In this document: positions 41,654-49,447 of the stretch, one piece after another | Position numbering within the stretch: the first letter of the stretch is position 1 | Layout: each line of letters begins with the position of its first letter | NCBI RefSeq assembly: GCF_000429045.1 | Contig: NZ_AUBC01000011.1 | Location: forward strand, 156,203 to 220,202 | From: Salinarimonas rosea DSM 21201 | GTDB lineage: Bacteria > Pseudomonadota > Alphaproteobacteria > Rhizobiales > Beijerinckiaceae | Length of the DNA: 64,000 nt | Direction: 5' to 3' | Translations under genes and position numbers: made by a program | The notes under the pieces: model-generated | What the model was told of the DNA's origin: nothing | What the model saw: the letters and a program-made list of their open reading frames with translations, nothing else | Database searches by the model: none

Positions 41654-42653
41654 GGCCGACCAGATTGCGCGGCTCGCCACGAGCGAAGGCCTCGATGTTG
41701 TCGAGCGTGGTGTCGATGATGCGCTGCACGGCGCTCTGCGTGTTGTAGGCGTTGTGCGGCGTGACGATCACGTTCGGGAACCGCAGCAGCACGTGATTGG
41801 CGACGAGCGCCTTCAGGTCGAGGCCGTCGGTCGAGCCTTGCCGGAAGATCTGGGCCTCCTCGCGAATGAGCGGCTCCTCCGGCAGGACATCGAGCCCGGC
41901 GGCTCGGAGCCGGCCGTCGGCCAGCGCGCGGACCAGGGCCGGCACGTCGACGACATTGCCCCGCGCCGTGTTGATCAGGATGGCGCCCGGCTTCATCTGG
42001 GTGAACGCGCGGTCCGAGATCAGGCCCACCGTGCCCGGTGTCGCCGGCACGTGGAGGGTCAGCGCGTCGGCGGAGGCCAGGACCTCGTCGAGATCGGCAT
42101 AGCAAAAGCCGAGCCGAGCCGCCGTGGCCGCGTCCGGCTGGGCGTCGTGGGCGACGACCGTCATCCCGAAGCCGCGCGCGATCTCGATCACGCGGCGCCC
42201 GATCCGCCCGGTGCCGACGACACCGAGCGTCTTGCCGCGCAGCTCGAAGCCGCGCAGCCCGCTCTGCGAGAAGTCGCCCCGGCGGGTCCGCTCGACCGAC
42301 GCGACCAGGTTCCGTGCCACGGCCAGGAGCAGCGCGAAAGCGTGCTCCGCAACCGTCGAATCGCCGTAGTCGGGCACGTTGGCCACGGCGATGCCATGGG
42401 CCCGGCACCAGTCGAGGTCGATATGGTCGAAGCCGGTCGAGCGCGTGGCGATCAGCGCGAGGGAGGGCAATCGCGCCAGCACCTCGGCGTCGAGCTTGGA
42501 GTTCACGAACGTGCTGACGATCTCGGCATCCGGATGGTCTGCAGCGGTGCGGGCGTCGAGCGGATCGCGCGTGCAGCTCAGCTCGTGCGCCGGTTCCAGC
42601 CGCAGGCAGGCCCGGTGTTCCCATTCCTCGGTTTCGAAGACGACGACCTTCAT
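41646..42653 (-). CDS. D-2-hydroxyacid dehydrogenase (D-lactate dehydrogenase-like)
   Basis: A 335-residue member of the D-2-hydroxyacid dehydrogenase family. NAD-binding GVVGTGRIGRR (around 149-159), the catalytic Arg in NTARGNVVD, the Glu in EEPL and the catalytic His in VTPHNAYNT are all present. The pattern 'ATRSTGFDHIDLDWCRAHGIAVANVPDYGDSTVAEHAF' is close to fermentative D-lactate dehydrogenases. Its ATG overlaps the stop of a 56-residue ORF. Grouping with GlgX suggests use of glycogen glucose under low-oxygen or stress conditions. Confidence 0.9.
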   Translation of the reverse strand: MKVVVFETEEWEHRACLRLEPAHELSCTRDPLDARTAADHPDAEIVSTFVNSKLDAEVLARLPSLALIATRSTGFDHIDLDWCRAHGIAVANVPDYGDSTVAEHAFALLLAVARNLVASVERTRRGDFSQSGLRGFELRGKTLGVVGTGRIGRRVIEIARGFGMTVVAHDAQPDAATAARLGFCYADLDEVLASADALTLHVPATPGTVGLISDRAFTQMKPGAILINTARGNVVDVPALVRALADGRLRAAGLDVLPEEPLIREEAQIFRQGSTDGLDLKALVANHVLLRFPNVIVTPHNAYNTQSAVQRIIDTTLDNIEAFARGEPRNLVGHG

Positions 42654-42820
42654 CTCGCGACCTCGCCCCGTCGGCGCAGCATCGGCGCCCCGAGCCGCTG
42701 CTCCCCGTCCGCCACGCGGCGCGTGCTCGGAACGAGAGGGACGGTGCCGCCGCAGACGGCTTCGAACCGAGCCACGCGTTCCTCCGTCACCCGTATGCTC
42801 CTCGTGATCATGGCCGACAT
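42650..42820 (-). CDS. 56-residue ORF coupled to the dehydrogenase gene
   Basis: ATG 42820 with GAGGCGG upstream opens a 56-residue, basic protein whose TGA overlaps the dehydrogenase ATG (ATGA). Such tight coupling, and its position about 70 nt after promoter site 3, argue that it is a real first gene of the operon. It has one Cys and no motif I recognise. Confidence 0.55.
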   Translation of the reverse strand: MSAMITRSIRVTEERVARFEAVCGGTVPLVPSTRRVADGEQRLGAPMLRRRGEVAR

Positions 42821-43131
42821 CCCGTGCCGCCTCGTTTCAAACTTTGCGCGATCTCGAGACGCGCTGCGCCTCGCCGGTGGCAGACCGGTTTCACCCCAAG
42901 GACGCGCCCCGGCACCGCGCCTTACAGCGGCGCACAGCGCGGGGCCACGACGCGGACGGAAGCGGCACGCCGTCGCGTGCCGAACCGCGGGGCGGGCCCG
43001 GAACCATGACGGGACGACGAGGATTTCGTCATGACGAAGCGGATCGTCCGAGCCCGCGCCCGGCCGGGCGCAGCCGGTCCCGCGCCGCGGCAGGGGGCCT
43101 TCTGCGCCGGGCCTGCTACGAGGAGTATCCC
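42821..43131. other. Intergenic region between divergent units
   Basis: About 310 bp without a supported gene. It contains promoter site 3 (minus strand) and the leader of the DUF302 gene, whose GAGGAG site is at 43120-43125. I see no clear copy of the ECF-type motif pointing toward DUF302. Confidence 0.6.
42898..42926 (-). promoter_or_regulatory. ECF-type promoter, site 3 (upstream of dehydrogenase-glgX)
   Basis: On the minus strand: TGTAAGG (42926-42920), 15 bp, CGTCCTT (42904-42898). Predicted transcription starts near 42890 and enters the 56-residue ORF, the dehydrogenase and glgX. Confidence 0.78.
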
Positions 43132-43518
43132 ATGAGCTACACCATCAACCGCACCATCGAGGGCGGTGATGTCGATGCCGTCGACACGAAGCTCCGTGCG
43201 TCGCTGGCCGAGCACGGCTTCGGCGTGCTGACCGAGATCGACGTGCAGAAGACGATGAAGAGCAAGCTCGACAAGGACATGGCGCCCTATCGGATCCTCG
43301 GCGCCTGCAATCCGAAGATGGCGTGGGAGGCGATCGGCATCGAGCCGCGCGTCGGCGCCATGCTGCCCTGCAATGTGATCCTGCGCCAGACCGACGCGGG
43401 CGTGGAGGTCAGTGCCGTCGATCCGGTCGCGTCGATGCAGGCGATCGACAACGCGGAGCTCGGCAGGGTCGCCGGCCAGGTGCGCGACATGCTGGCCAAG
43501 GCGGTCGCCGCGGTCTGA
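43132..43518 (+). CDS. DUF302 domain protein
   Basis: A 128-residue protein with the complete DUF302 fold pattern: LRASLAEHGFGVLTEIDVQKTMKSKL, then YRILGACNPKMAWEAIGIEPRVGAMLPCNVILRQ. The family is of unknown function and often sits in metal- or redox-stress clusters. Two conserved Cys (in GACNP and LPCNV) could bind a ligand. GAGGAG precedes the ATG. It stands alone and is convergent with the EamA gene. Confidence 0.9.
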   Translation: MSYTINRTIEGGDVDAVDTKLRASLAEHGFGVLTEIDVQKTMKSKLDKDMAPYRILGACNPKMAWEAIGIEPRVGAMLPCNVILRQTDAGVEVSAVDPVASMQAIDNAELGRVAGQVRDMLAKAVAAV

Positions 43519-43614
43519 CGCGGCCGGTCGGGCCCGCGGGCCGAGTCGCACCGCGCCGGGTCTTCGCGTCGTGCCGAGCCCTCGCGTATGCCGAGCCTGC
43601 GCATCGTCACGCGT

Positions 43615-44499
43615 TCAGGTTCGGCGCCCGCCGAGCGGCCCCGCCGCCAGATAGACGCCGACGACCGACAACGCGGCGCCGGCGATCGTGAGGGCCGTCA
43701 CCGTTTCCTCGAAGAAGGCCCAGCCGACCGTCAGGCCGATCACGGGGACGATGAAGCCGAAGGCCACGGCCTGCGAGACCGCGAGCCGTGCCAGCGTGAT
43801 CTGCCAGAGCCAGAACGCGAGCGCCGTGCCCGGCAGGGCGAGACCGAGCAGCGCCGCCACGAAGCGTCCGGTCCAGTCGATGCTGGTCGGGTCCTCCAAG
43901 AGGATCGCGAGGGCGGCGAGAAGGGCGGCGCCGATCAGGAGCTGCAGTCCCATCGCCATGACGGGCGCCACCTCGTTCGCGAGCCGCTTGATGGCGATGT
44001 TCCCGACGGCCACGCCCGTTGTCGCCAGCAGGACGTAGCCCAGGCCGATCGGGCTGGTGCCGCCCGTGGCGGGTGCGAAGCTCGGTAGGGCGATGACGGC
44101 GATGCCGACGAGACCGATCGCGAGGCCGCTCCACCCGAGCGCGCCGGTCCGTTCTCCCAGGACGAGGGCCGCGAGCAACCCGGCGATCAGCGGCTGGGCG
44201 TTGGAGACGACCGTCGCCAGCCCCGGCGAGACGAACTCGGCGCCGTGGAACATGCCGAAATAGCCGATCCCGGTCATGCCGATCCCGGCGACGGCGATCC
44301 AGCGCCACTGGCTCCTCGTCGCCGGCCGCGCGGCGCCGGTCGCCAGGGCGACCGCCATTAACGCCGCGCCGCCGAGCGCCGCGCGCAGGGCGGCGAAGGT
44401 CAGGTGCGGCGCATCCTCGAGCGCGACGGCTATCAACGGATAGCAGGCTGCCCACAGCGCCATGACGACAATGGCCAGAAGCCGGGGCGGGACTGGCAT
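43615..44499 (-). CDS. EamA/DMT-family transporter
   Basis: A 294-residue membrane protein with about ten helices in two repeated EamA halves (first half ends near SNAQPLIAGLLAALVLGERTG, second near VIGLTVGWAFFEETVT). Such carriers export metabolites or amino acids. No regulatory link is visible in the sequence. Confidence 0.88.
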   Translation of the reverse strand: MPVPPRLLAIVVMALWAACYPLIAVALEDAPHLTFAALRAALGGAALMAVALATGAARPATRSQWRWIAVAGIGMTGIGYFGMFHGAEFVSPGLATVVSNAQPLIAGLLAALVLGERTGALGWSGLAIGLVGIAVIALPSFAPATGGTSPIGLGYVLLATTGVAVGNIAIKRLANEVAPVMAMGLQLLIGAALLAALAILLEDPTSIDWTGRFVAALLGLALPGTALAFWLWQITLARLAVSQAVAFGFIVPVIGLTVGWAFFEETVTALTIAGAALSVVGVYLAAGPLGGRRT

Positions 44500-44776
44500 C
44501 TATGGATTTCCGCCGGTCTTTCGGGCCGGTGCCGAGCCACGGGGCGGTGTGGCGGCCGCTCGTGTGGTCCACTCGGCCGTCCGGTTCCGGGCCGGTTCGG
44601 GGTCGGATCGGCGCGCAGGCGCGGGCTCGATCGGCGGCGCATGGCGATCGGCTGCGGCCTGCATGCGGAACCGTCCGCGGCAGGCCGCCGAGGAGCCGCC
44701 GTCGCAGCGTCGTGATCGCCTCCGGGCTAGACCCGATCGACCGTCGGGTCTCGATCGCAGGCGGGGGCCTGATCGG

Positions 44777-44983
44777 TCACGATCGGCGGTCCCGCGGCTC
44801 CGCGTCCGGCGCCGTGCCGCCGCCGCAGCACCCGGTCTTGCGATCCTCGGACGGCGGCGGAGCGGCGGCCCGTTCCTTCTCGCCGGCTCCGCCGCAGCAG
44901 CAGCCGGCCTTGCCACCCGCCTGCTCGACGGCGGCCGGAGGGCGTTCTTGCGGCTGCACGCCCGCGTGCTGTTCCCTGGTCAT
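44777..44983 (-). CDS. Cys-rich 68-residue mini-protein
   Basis: A 68-residue, hydrophilic protein with two Cys-Gly clusters, GCCCGG (about 27-32) and GCCGGG (about 51-56), on a Pro/Ala/charged background. The start is set by a near-perfect AAGGAGG site 7 bp before ATG 44983. A promoter of the ECF-type class lies about 50 bp upstream. The clusters look fit to bind a soft metal or act as a thiol buffer; the protein matches no family I know. Confidence 0.7.
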   Translation of the reverse strand: MTREQHAGVQPQERPPAAVEQAGGKAGCCCGGAGEKERAAAPPPSEDRKTGCCGGGTAPDAEPRDRRS

Positions 44984-45036
44984 GGTCGAGCCTCCTTCGG
45001 TGGCGATCGGCACGCCCGGCCGATCCTCTCACCGCC

Positions 45037-45065
45037 AAGGACGCTCCCGGCGCCGGGCCATTACA
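45037..45065 (-). promoter_or_regulatory. ECF-type promoter, site 4 (upstream of Cys-rich protein)
   Basis: On the minus strand: TGTAATG (45065-45059), 15 bp, CGTCCTT (45043-45037). The -10 half is about 54 bp before the mini-protein ATG, the best promoter-to-gene spacing of the set. Confidence 0.78.
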
Positions 45066-45077
45066 GCCGGCCGTGTC

Positions 45078-45800
45078 TCACGCCGCACGGCGCAGGTCGC
45101 GCGGCGGGCGGGCGGTCGCCGCCGCGAAGGCGGCGAGCCGCAGCGTCACGACCGCGAGCACGAGCCCGACGAACGGCCATTGCAGCGGGTTGGGGTCGGG
45201 CGTTTGGCGGTGGAAGCTCAGGAAATGGGCGAAGAGGAAATAGCCCACGTGGGCGATGCCGAGCCACCACAGCGGCACCGCGCCCATCTGCAGCACCTTC
45301 CACGTCTGCGCGCCCAGCCGCCGCACGGACATGTCGTTGGACGTCAGCGCCAGAGGGATCGCGAGCGCCAGCGCGACGAGGCCGACGGCGTTCGCGAGCC
45401 CGAAACCGTGCTGCACCATCACGTAGCGGCCGAGCTGGGGGTGGAACTCGAAGCCGAACAGGCGCCACAGATCCCATGTCACCCATCCGGCCAGGATGAC
45501 GACGAGATGCACGATGGCGAGCAGCGTGGCGTAGACGCCCAGCTCGCGCCGGAAGGCGATGACGCGGCCGGCCGGCCGCCAGAGGCGCGCCGTCGCGCCG
45601 ACAGCCATGGCGAGCGCCAGGAGCAGGAAGGACGCATCGCCGAACGCCCGGTTCCAGCGATGCATCGGGCTCCATTGGGCGTGAACGGCCAGGAAGCCGG
45701 CGACCAGCGCCGCGGCGAGCAGGATCACGGCCAGGTTGCGTCCGAGCGGTCCTGTCCAGCGCCTCGAGAGGCCGGCGCCGCGACCCGTCGCCGCGGTCAT
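45078..45800 (-). CDS. Ferric reductase-like transmembrane (MsrQ/cytochrome b type) protein
   Basis: A 240-residue membrane protein with about six helices and His residues placed as in ferric-reductase-like heme b domains (LAIVHLVVIL, MVQHGFGLAN, LGIAHVGYFLFAHFL). It probably passes electrons across the membrane, as MsrQ does, but no MsrP partner is adjacent. Start 45800 follows GAGGGGG. Its end is 13 bp from promoter site 4. Confidence 0.8.
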   Translation of the reverse strand: MTAATGRGAGLSRRWTGPLGRNLAVILLAAALVAGFLAVHAQWSPMHRWNRAFGDASFLLLALAMAVGATARLWRPAGRVIAFRRELGVYATLLAIVHLVVILAGWVTWDLWRLFGFEFHPQLGRYVMVQHGFGLANAVGLVALALAIPLALTSNDMSVRRLGAQTWKVLQMGAVPLWWLGIAHVGYFLFAHFLSFHRQTPDPNPLQWPFVGLVLAVVTLRLAAFAAATARPPRDLRRAA

Positions 45801-46133
45801 CTCGCGACCCCCTCGATGCCGGCTTCCTCGCCGAGCCGTCGGCAACCGCCCCTGTCCATTCGCGTCTCCGGATCGCTCGTCTCGTTGCGTGCAGGATAGA
45901 CACCGCCCTGCGGCGCCCCTTCGGCGAAGCGGCGGCAGAGGCTCGCCCGACGAGGAGCTTTGCCATGAACGATGTCCGAAACGTGGCCGTGCACACCCGG
46001 CGTCGCGCTGACGCGGGCCGGCGTTCGTCACGAGCGCGTGACAGGCCCGGAGATGTCGTGACATTGATCGAGGTCAAGGCAGGGCCTTGCGCCATCGTCG
46101 AGGCTGGCGTTTCGACCTCGAGAAGCGAGACCC
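45801..46133. other. Intergenic region between divergent genes
   Basis: About 330 bp between the ferric-reductase-like gene (minus) and the secreted protein at 46134 (plus). An ATG at 45965 with a good GAGGAG site opens a frame to 46360, but the product is Arg-rich and overlaps the next gene out of frame. I see no copy of the ECF-type promoter motif here. Confidence 0.5.
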
Positions 46134-46529
46134 ATGGGCTTGTGGCGGAAACCGGCGGGAGCGGATCGGTGCTCGGCGCGTTCGCGCGCCGGGGCGCTGT
46201 GGCTGGTTGTCGCCGTCCTGCTCGCCGTGGCGCTCGGCTTTCCCGGGCCCGCCCTGTCGGTCGAGGGCGGTGTGGCCCATTGGCATTCGGCATCCGCCGA
46301 GGCGGATGGGTGGTCCGGCCCGACAGATGCAGGCGGGACCGACCGATCGGTGGCCGGTGAGCGGTGCTGCAGCCTCGCCGGGACCTGTGCCGTCGATCTT
46401 CCGCCGGCAGCGGTCGAGGTGGGCCGCGTCCTCGCCGCCGCCCGCCTGTCCATGAGCCTCGGCGAGAGGGATCCGCCCGGCCCCGCCTACCCGCATTTCA
46501 AGCCGCCCCGTCTTCGGACCCGAGCCTGA
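46134..46529 (+). CDS. Secreted or membrane-anchored Cys-containing protein
   Basis: A 131-residue protein. A basic N-terminus is followed by one hydrophobic segment (about 21-42), then a His/Trp-containing outer part with a Cys group (CCSLAGTC around 78-85) and a Pro-rich end. It lies 68 bp before the first ECF sigma gene and could be its membrane partner, but it lacks a recognisable anti-sigma domain. I do not recognise the family. Confidence 0.6.
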   Translation: MGLWRKPAGADRCSARSRAGALWLVVAVLLAVALGFPGPALSVEGGVAHWHSASAEADGWSGPTDAGGTDRSVAGERCCSLAGTCAVDLPPAAVEVGRVLAAARLSMSLGERDPPGPAYPHFKPPRLRTRA

Positions 46530-46597
46530 GAAAGTCGCCAGCGCTGCACCGCGTGTGCGTGCTGGCCGTCTTGCAAGCTTGTGTCCGGAGACGTCCT

Positions 46598-47182
46598 ATG
46601 TCCGTCCATCATGCCGCCGGCTCCGCATCGGGCGCGGCCTGCCCCGAGCCCGTCACTGCGGTTCATCACTTCCTTCTCGAACACCGGAAGGACTATCTGC
46701 GCTACTTTCGAGGGCGCCTGAGCCGGCCCGACGAGGCCGAAGACGCCTTCCAGGACTTCTGCCTGAGGGCGATCCGAAGCGCTGCTGTGCCGAGCCGGGT
46801 TCCCGATGCCGAAGTCTGGCTGCGCTGCGTCCTGCGGTCGACCATCGTCGACCACTATCGCCGCCGTGCCGCCCGCAGGCGCGGCGAGGAGGCCTATCGT
46901 CTCGAACCGCGAGACACCGAGACCGGCGCGGAGGCGCACGATACGCCGTCCTGCCGATGCGTGGCCGCCGCTCTGGCCAGCCTGCGCGCCGATCAGGCCG
47001 ACCTGATCCGCCGCGTCTACCTCGACCAGGAGCCGCGGGCCGCCGTCGCCGAAGATTGTGGGGTGACCGCGAACAACCTCGGTGTGCGGCTCCACCGGGC
47101 CCGGCAGGCGCTGAAGGAAGCCATCGCCGCTGTCTGCGCGACCTGCGGCGACGGCCGCTTCGCCGAGTGCGACTGCTGCTGA
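46598..47182 (+). CDS. ECF sigma factor with Cys-rich C-terminus (first copy)
   Basis: A 194-residue sigma-70 family factor. Region 2 includes RYFRGRLSRPDEAEDAFQDFCLRAIRS; region 4 includes YLDQEPRAAVAEDCGVTANNLGVRLHRARQALKEAI. It ends with a cluster CATCGDGRFAECDCC. This C-x2-C-x7-C-x-C pattern recurs in the second sigma factor at 49448 and recalls CorE-type factors that sense metals through a C-terminal Cys domain. No standard anti-sigma gene is adjacent. Confidence 0.87.
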   Translation: MSVHHAAGSASGAACPEPVTAVHHFLLEHRKDYLRYFRGRLSRPDEAEDAFQDFCLRAIRSAAVPSRVPDAEVWLRCVLRSTIVDHYRRRAARRRGEEAYRLEPRDTETGAEAHDTPSCRCVAAALASLRADQADLIRRVYLDQEPRAAVAEDCGVTANNLGVRLHRARQALKEAIAAVCATCGDGRFAECDCC

Positions 47183-47336
47183 AGCGCGGCCGCGGCGGCT
47201 CGCCCTCACCGGCGGGCCGCCGTGCACGAGCGCGCTCACCACGCCGCGAAGCGCTCCGTCACCATGCGAGGCGCCTCTGCCTCGCGCGATCGGATCGCTC
47301 GGCCGTCGCCCCCGTCGGATCGGGTGCGCGGCCGCG

Positions 47337-47582
47337 CTACCGGCCGAAACCGCGCTGGCCGACGGCCTCGTCCGGCCGCTCTGCTCCTGAGGGCGCCGCG
47401 TCGTCGCTCGCGGCCGGCTCCGCCTCGCGCCGTTCGGCCGTCGTCTGGGTCGGGTCCGCTTCGGCCATCAGCTGCGCTTCGGCCCAGGCCCAATGCTCGT
47501 CCGCTCGACCGTCCGGCCTGCCTTCCTCTTCCCAGAGGTCGTAGGCCCGCCGGCGAATTCTGCTGTCTCGGTCTTCCGTCAT
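47337..47582 (-). CDS. DUF2934 protein from internal start within glgA
   Basis: Inside the glgA frame, ATG 47582 is preceded by AAGGAGG with 5-bp spacing. From it an 81-residue protein would be made, beginning MTEDRDSRIRRRAYDLWEEEG, the DUF2934 core, which elsewhere is a separate small protein. It is therefore likely that the free form is made in addition to, or instead of, the fusion. Function unknown. Confidence 0.65.
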   Translation of the reverse strand: MTEDRDSRIRRRAYDLWEEEGRPDGRADEHWAWAEAQLMAEADPTQTTAERREAEPAASDDAAPSGAERPDEAVGQRGFGR

Positions 47583-49145
47583 CGCATCCTCCTTCGCATG
47601 GTCGCGAATGCGCTCGTGGTGGTCGATCGGGCCGGTTCCGGCCATGCGGCCGCCGGCTCGCGGCTCGGCGCGCGTGCCCGAAGGCGTCGCGTCGCACGGG
47701 CGGCGACGGTGCGCGGCGAGCTCGTCGTAGACGGCGCGATACGCCGCCGCGGGCCGCGCCCAGCAGAAATCCTGCGCCATCGCCCGCTCCTGCAGCCGGC
47801 GCCAGGCCAGCGGCTGCCGATAGAGGCCCAGTGCCCGTCGGACACAGGCGAGGAGGTCCTCCAGCTGCCGGCCCGGGAACGAGAAGCCGGTCGAGGCGGC
47901 GGGGTCGCCGTCGTGGTCGACGACCGTGTCGGCCATGCCTCCCGTCCGGCGCACGATCGGCGGCGTGCCGTAGCGCATCGCGTAGATGGGGACCAAACCG
48001 AACGGCTCGAAGCGGGATGGATGCAGCACCATGTCGGCTCCCGCCAGGAGGCGCCGGGCGTCGGCTTCGTGGTAGCCGATCTCGACCGCGACACGGCCGC
48101 CGTACCGCTCCGCCAGCGCCCGAAATCGCGTCTGCAGATCGGCATCGCCCTCGGCACACAGGGCGAACTGAGCTCCGGCCGCCACGATCTGCGGAACCGC
48201 CTCGGCGACGAGGTCGGCCATCTTCTGTTCGGTCAGCCGGCTCATGAAGGCGATGATCGGCGTGTCGGCCTCGACCTCGAGGCCCATCTTGTGCTGGAGC
48301 GCCTGCTTGCAGATCCGCTTGCCGAGGAGCCCGGCCTTGTCGTAGCGCCGCGGCAGGGCATGGTCCGTCGACGGATTCCAGATCCGGTAGTCGGCCCCGT
48401 TGGGGATCCCGATCAGGTGCTCCGCGCGTCGGCTCAGCAGCGGATCGAGCCCGCAGCCGTGCTCCTCCGACTGGATCTCGCGCGCATAGGTCCGGCTCAC
48501 GGTGGTGACGCGGTCGGCATGGGAGAGGCCGGCTTTCAGAAGCGAGACGAGGCCCCCGTGCTCCACGGCCTCGCCGCGCAGCGCCGCCGGATCGATGCCC
48601 AGCCTCGCCAGGCGTTCGCGCGAGCAAAGCCCGTGGAAGGCCAGGTTGTGGATCGTCATGATGGTGGCCGGGCGCGGGTCGGGCCGGCGCGCGAGCAGGA
48701 ACGGCGCGAGGCCTGCGTGCCAATCGTTGACGTGGAGGATATCGGGGCGCCAGCCGGCATGCGTGCCCCGGGCGAGCCGGGCCGCGACGAGACCGAGGAG
48801 GCCGAACCGCAGGTCGTTGTCCGACCATTCGACCCCGTCCGGTCGCCGATAGGGGCCGCCCTCGCGACCATAGAGCGCCGGGCAATCGACCAGCCACAGA
48901 GGAAGTCCCGATCCGGGAACGCTGGCCGTCGCGAGGCGAACCCCACCGAGAGCCGGATGCTCGAACAGCGCGAGGCTCGGGCCCTCGTGCCCGACCCTCT
49001 CCATCAGGGACGCGTAGCCCGGCATGAGGATGCGGACATCGGTTCCGGCGTGCGCGAGAGCCGCCGGCAGGGCTGCCGAGACATCGGCCAGCCCGCCGGT
49101 CTTGATCAGCGGGTGAAGCTCCGACGTGACGAAAAGCACGCGCAT
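47337..49145 (-). CDS. glgA: Glycogen synthase GlgA fused to DUF2934 tail
   Basis: A 602-residue protein. Residues 1-480 are a GT5 starch/glycogen synthase: KTGGLADV at 15-22, HVNDWHAGLAPFL, and the C-terminal SRFEPFGLVPIYAMRYGTPPIVRRTGG. Usual GlgA ends near 480. Here the frame continues through a basic linker into a DUF2934-type domain (from about 522). The enzyme adds glucose from ADP-glucose to glycogen. Promoter site 5 lies about 95 bp upstream. Confidence 0.9.
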   Translation of the reverse strand: MRVLFVTSELHPLIKTGGLADVSAALPAALAHAGTDVRILMPGYASLMERVGHEGPSLALFEHPALGGVRLATASVPGSGLPLWLVDCPALYGREGGPYRRPDGVEWSDNDLRFGLLGLVAARLARGTHAGWRPDILHVNDWHAGLAPFLLARRPDPRPATIMTIHNLAFHGLCSRERLARLGIDPAALRGEAVEHGGLVSLLKAGLSHADRVTTVSRTYAREIQSEEHGCGLDPLLSRRAEHLIGIPNGADYRIWNPSTDHALPRRYDKAGLLGKRICKQALQHKMGLEVEADTPIIAFMSRLTEQKMADLVAEAVPQIVAAGAQFALCAEGDADLQTRFRALAERYGGRVAVEIGYHEADARRLLAGADMVLHPSRFEPFGLVPIYAMRYGTPPIVRRTGGMADTVVDHDGDPAASTGFSFPGRQLEDLLACVRRALGLYRQPLAWRRLQERAMAQDFCWARPAAAYRAVYDELAAHRRRPCDATPSGTRAEPRAGGRMAGTGPIDHHERIRDHAKEDAMTEDRDSRIRRRAYDLWEEEGRPDGRADEHWAWAEAQLMAEADPTQTTAERREAEPAASDDAAPSGAERPDEAVGQRGFGR

Positions 49146-49238
49146 GGCGGCAATGGCCTTCGAAAAGGATGGTGTCCGCCCGAGCCGCCGTCTCGTCGTG
49201 CGACGCAGCTTCCGATCCGCCCGAGCGCTTCACCGGTC

Positions 49239-49267
49239 AAGGACGTCGGGCCGCGGGCCGCCTTACG
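49239..49267 (-). promoter_or_regulatory. ECF-type promoter, site 5 (upstream of glgA)
   Basis: On the minus strand: CGTAAGG (49267-49261), 15 bp, CGTCCTT (49245-49239). It faces promoter site 6, which drives the divergent sigma gene. Confidence 0.75.
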
Positions 49268-49401
49268 ATCGGAGCCCGTGCATTTCGGCGATCCCGGGGC
49301 GTCGCCCCACGCGATCCCCGGCGGTCGCGCCGGCCGACCTCGGCATCGGGCCCGGGCCGGGACTTCCGGGTCGCGAGCGGCCGTCGGCGCGGCGCTCTCC
49401 C

Positions 49402-49430
49402 TGTAACGACCGTCCGCTCTCGGCGTCTCT
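49402..49430 (+). promoter_or_regulatory. ECF-type promoter, site 6 (upstream of second ECF sigma gene)
   Basis: TGTAACG, 15 bp, CGTCTCT, ending 17 bp before ATG 49448. The position suggests that the sigma factor drives its own gene. The leader is very short, and the GGAGG ribosome binding site lies within it. Confidence 0.75.
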
Positions 49431-49447
49431 TGCCGTGGAGGTGGACC

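Noticed and set aside
45965..46360. ORF with a good GAGGAG site upstream of the secreted protein at 46134
   Set aside because: Arg-rich product without motifs that overlaps a better supported gene in another frame; kept only as a note.
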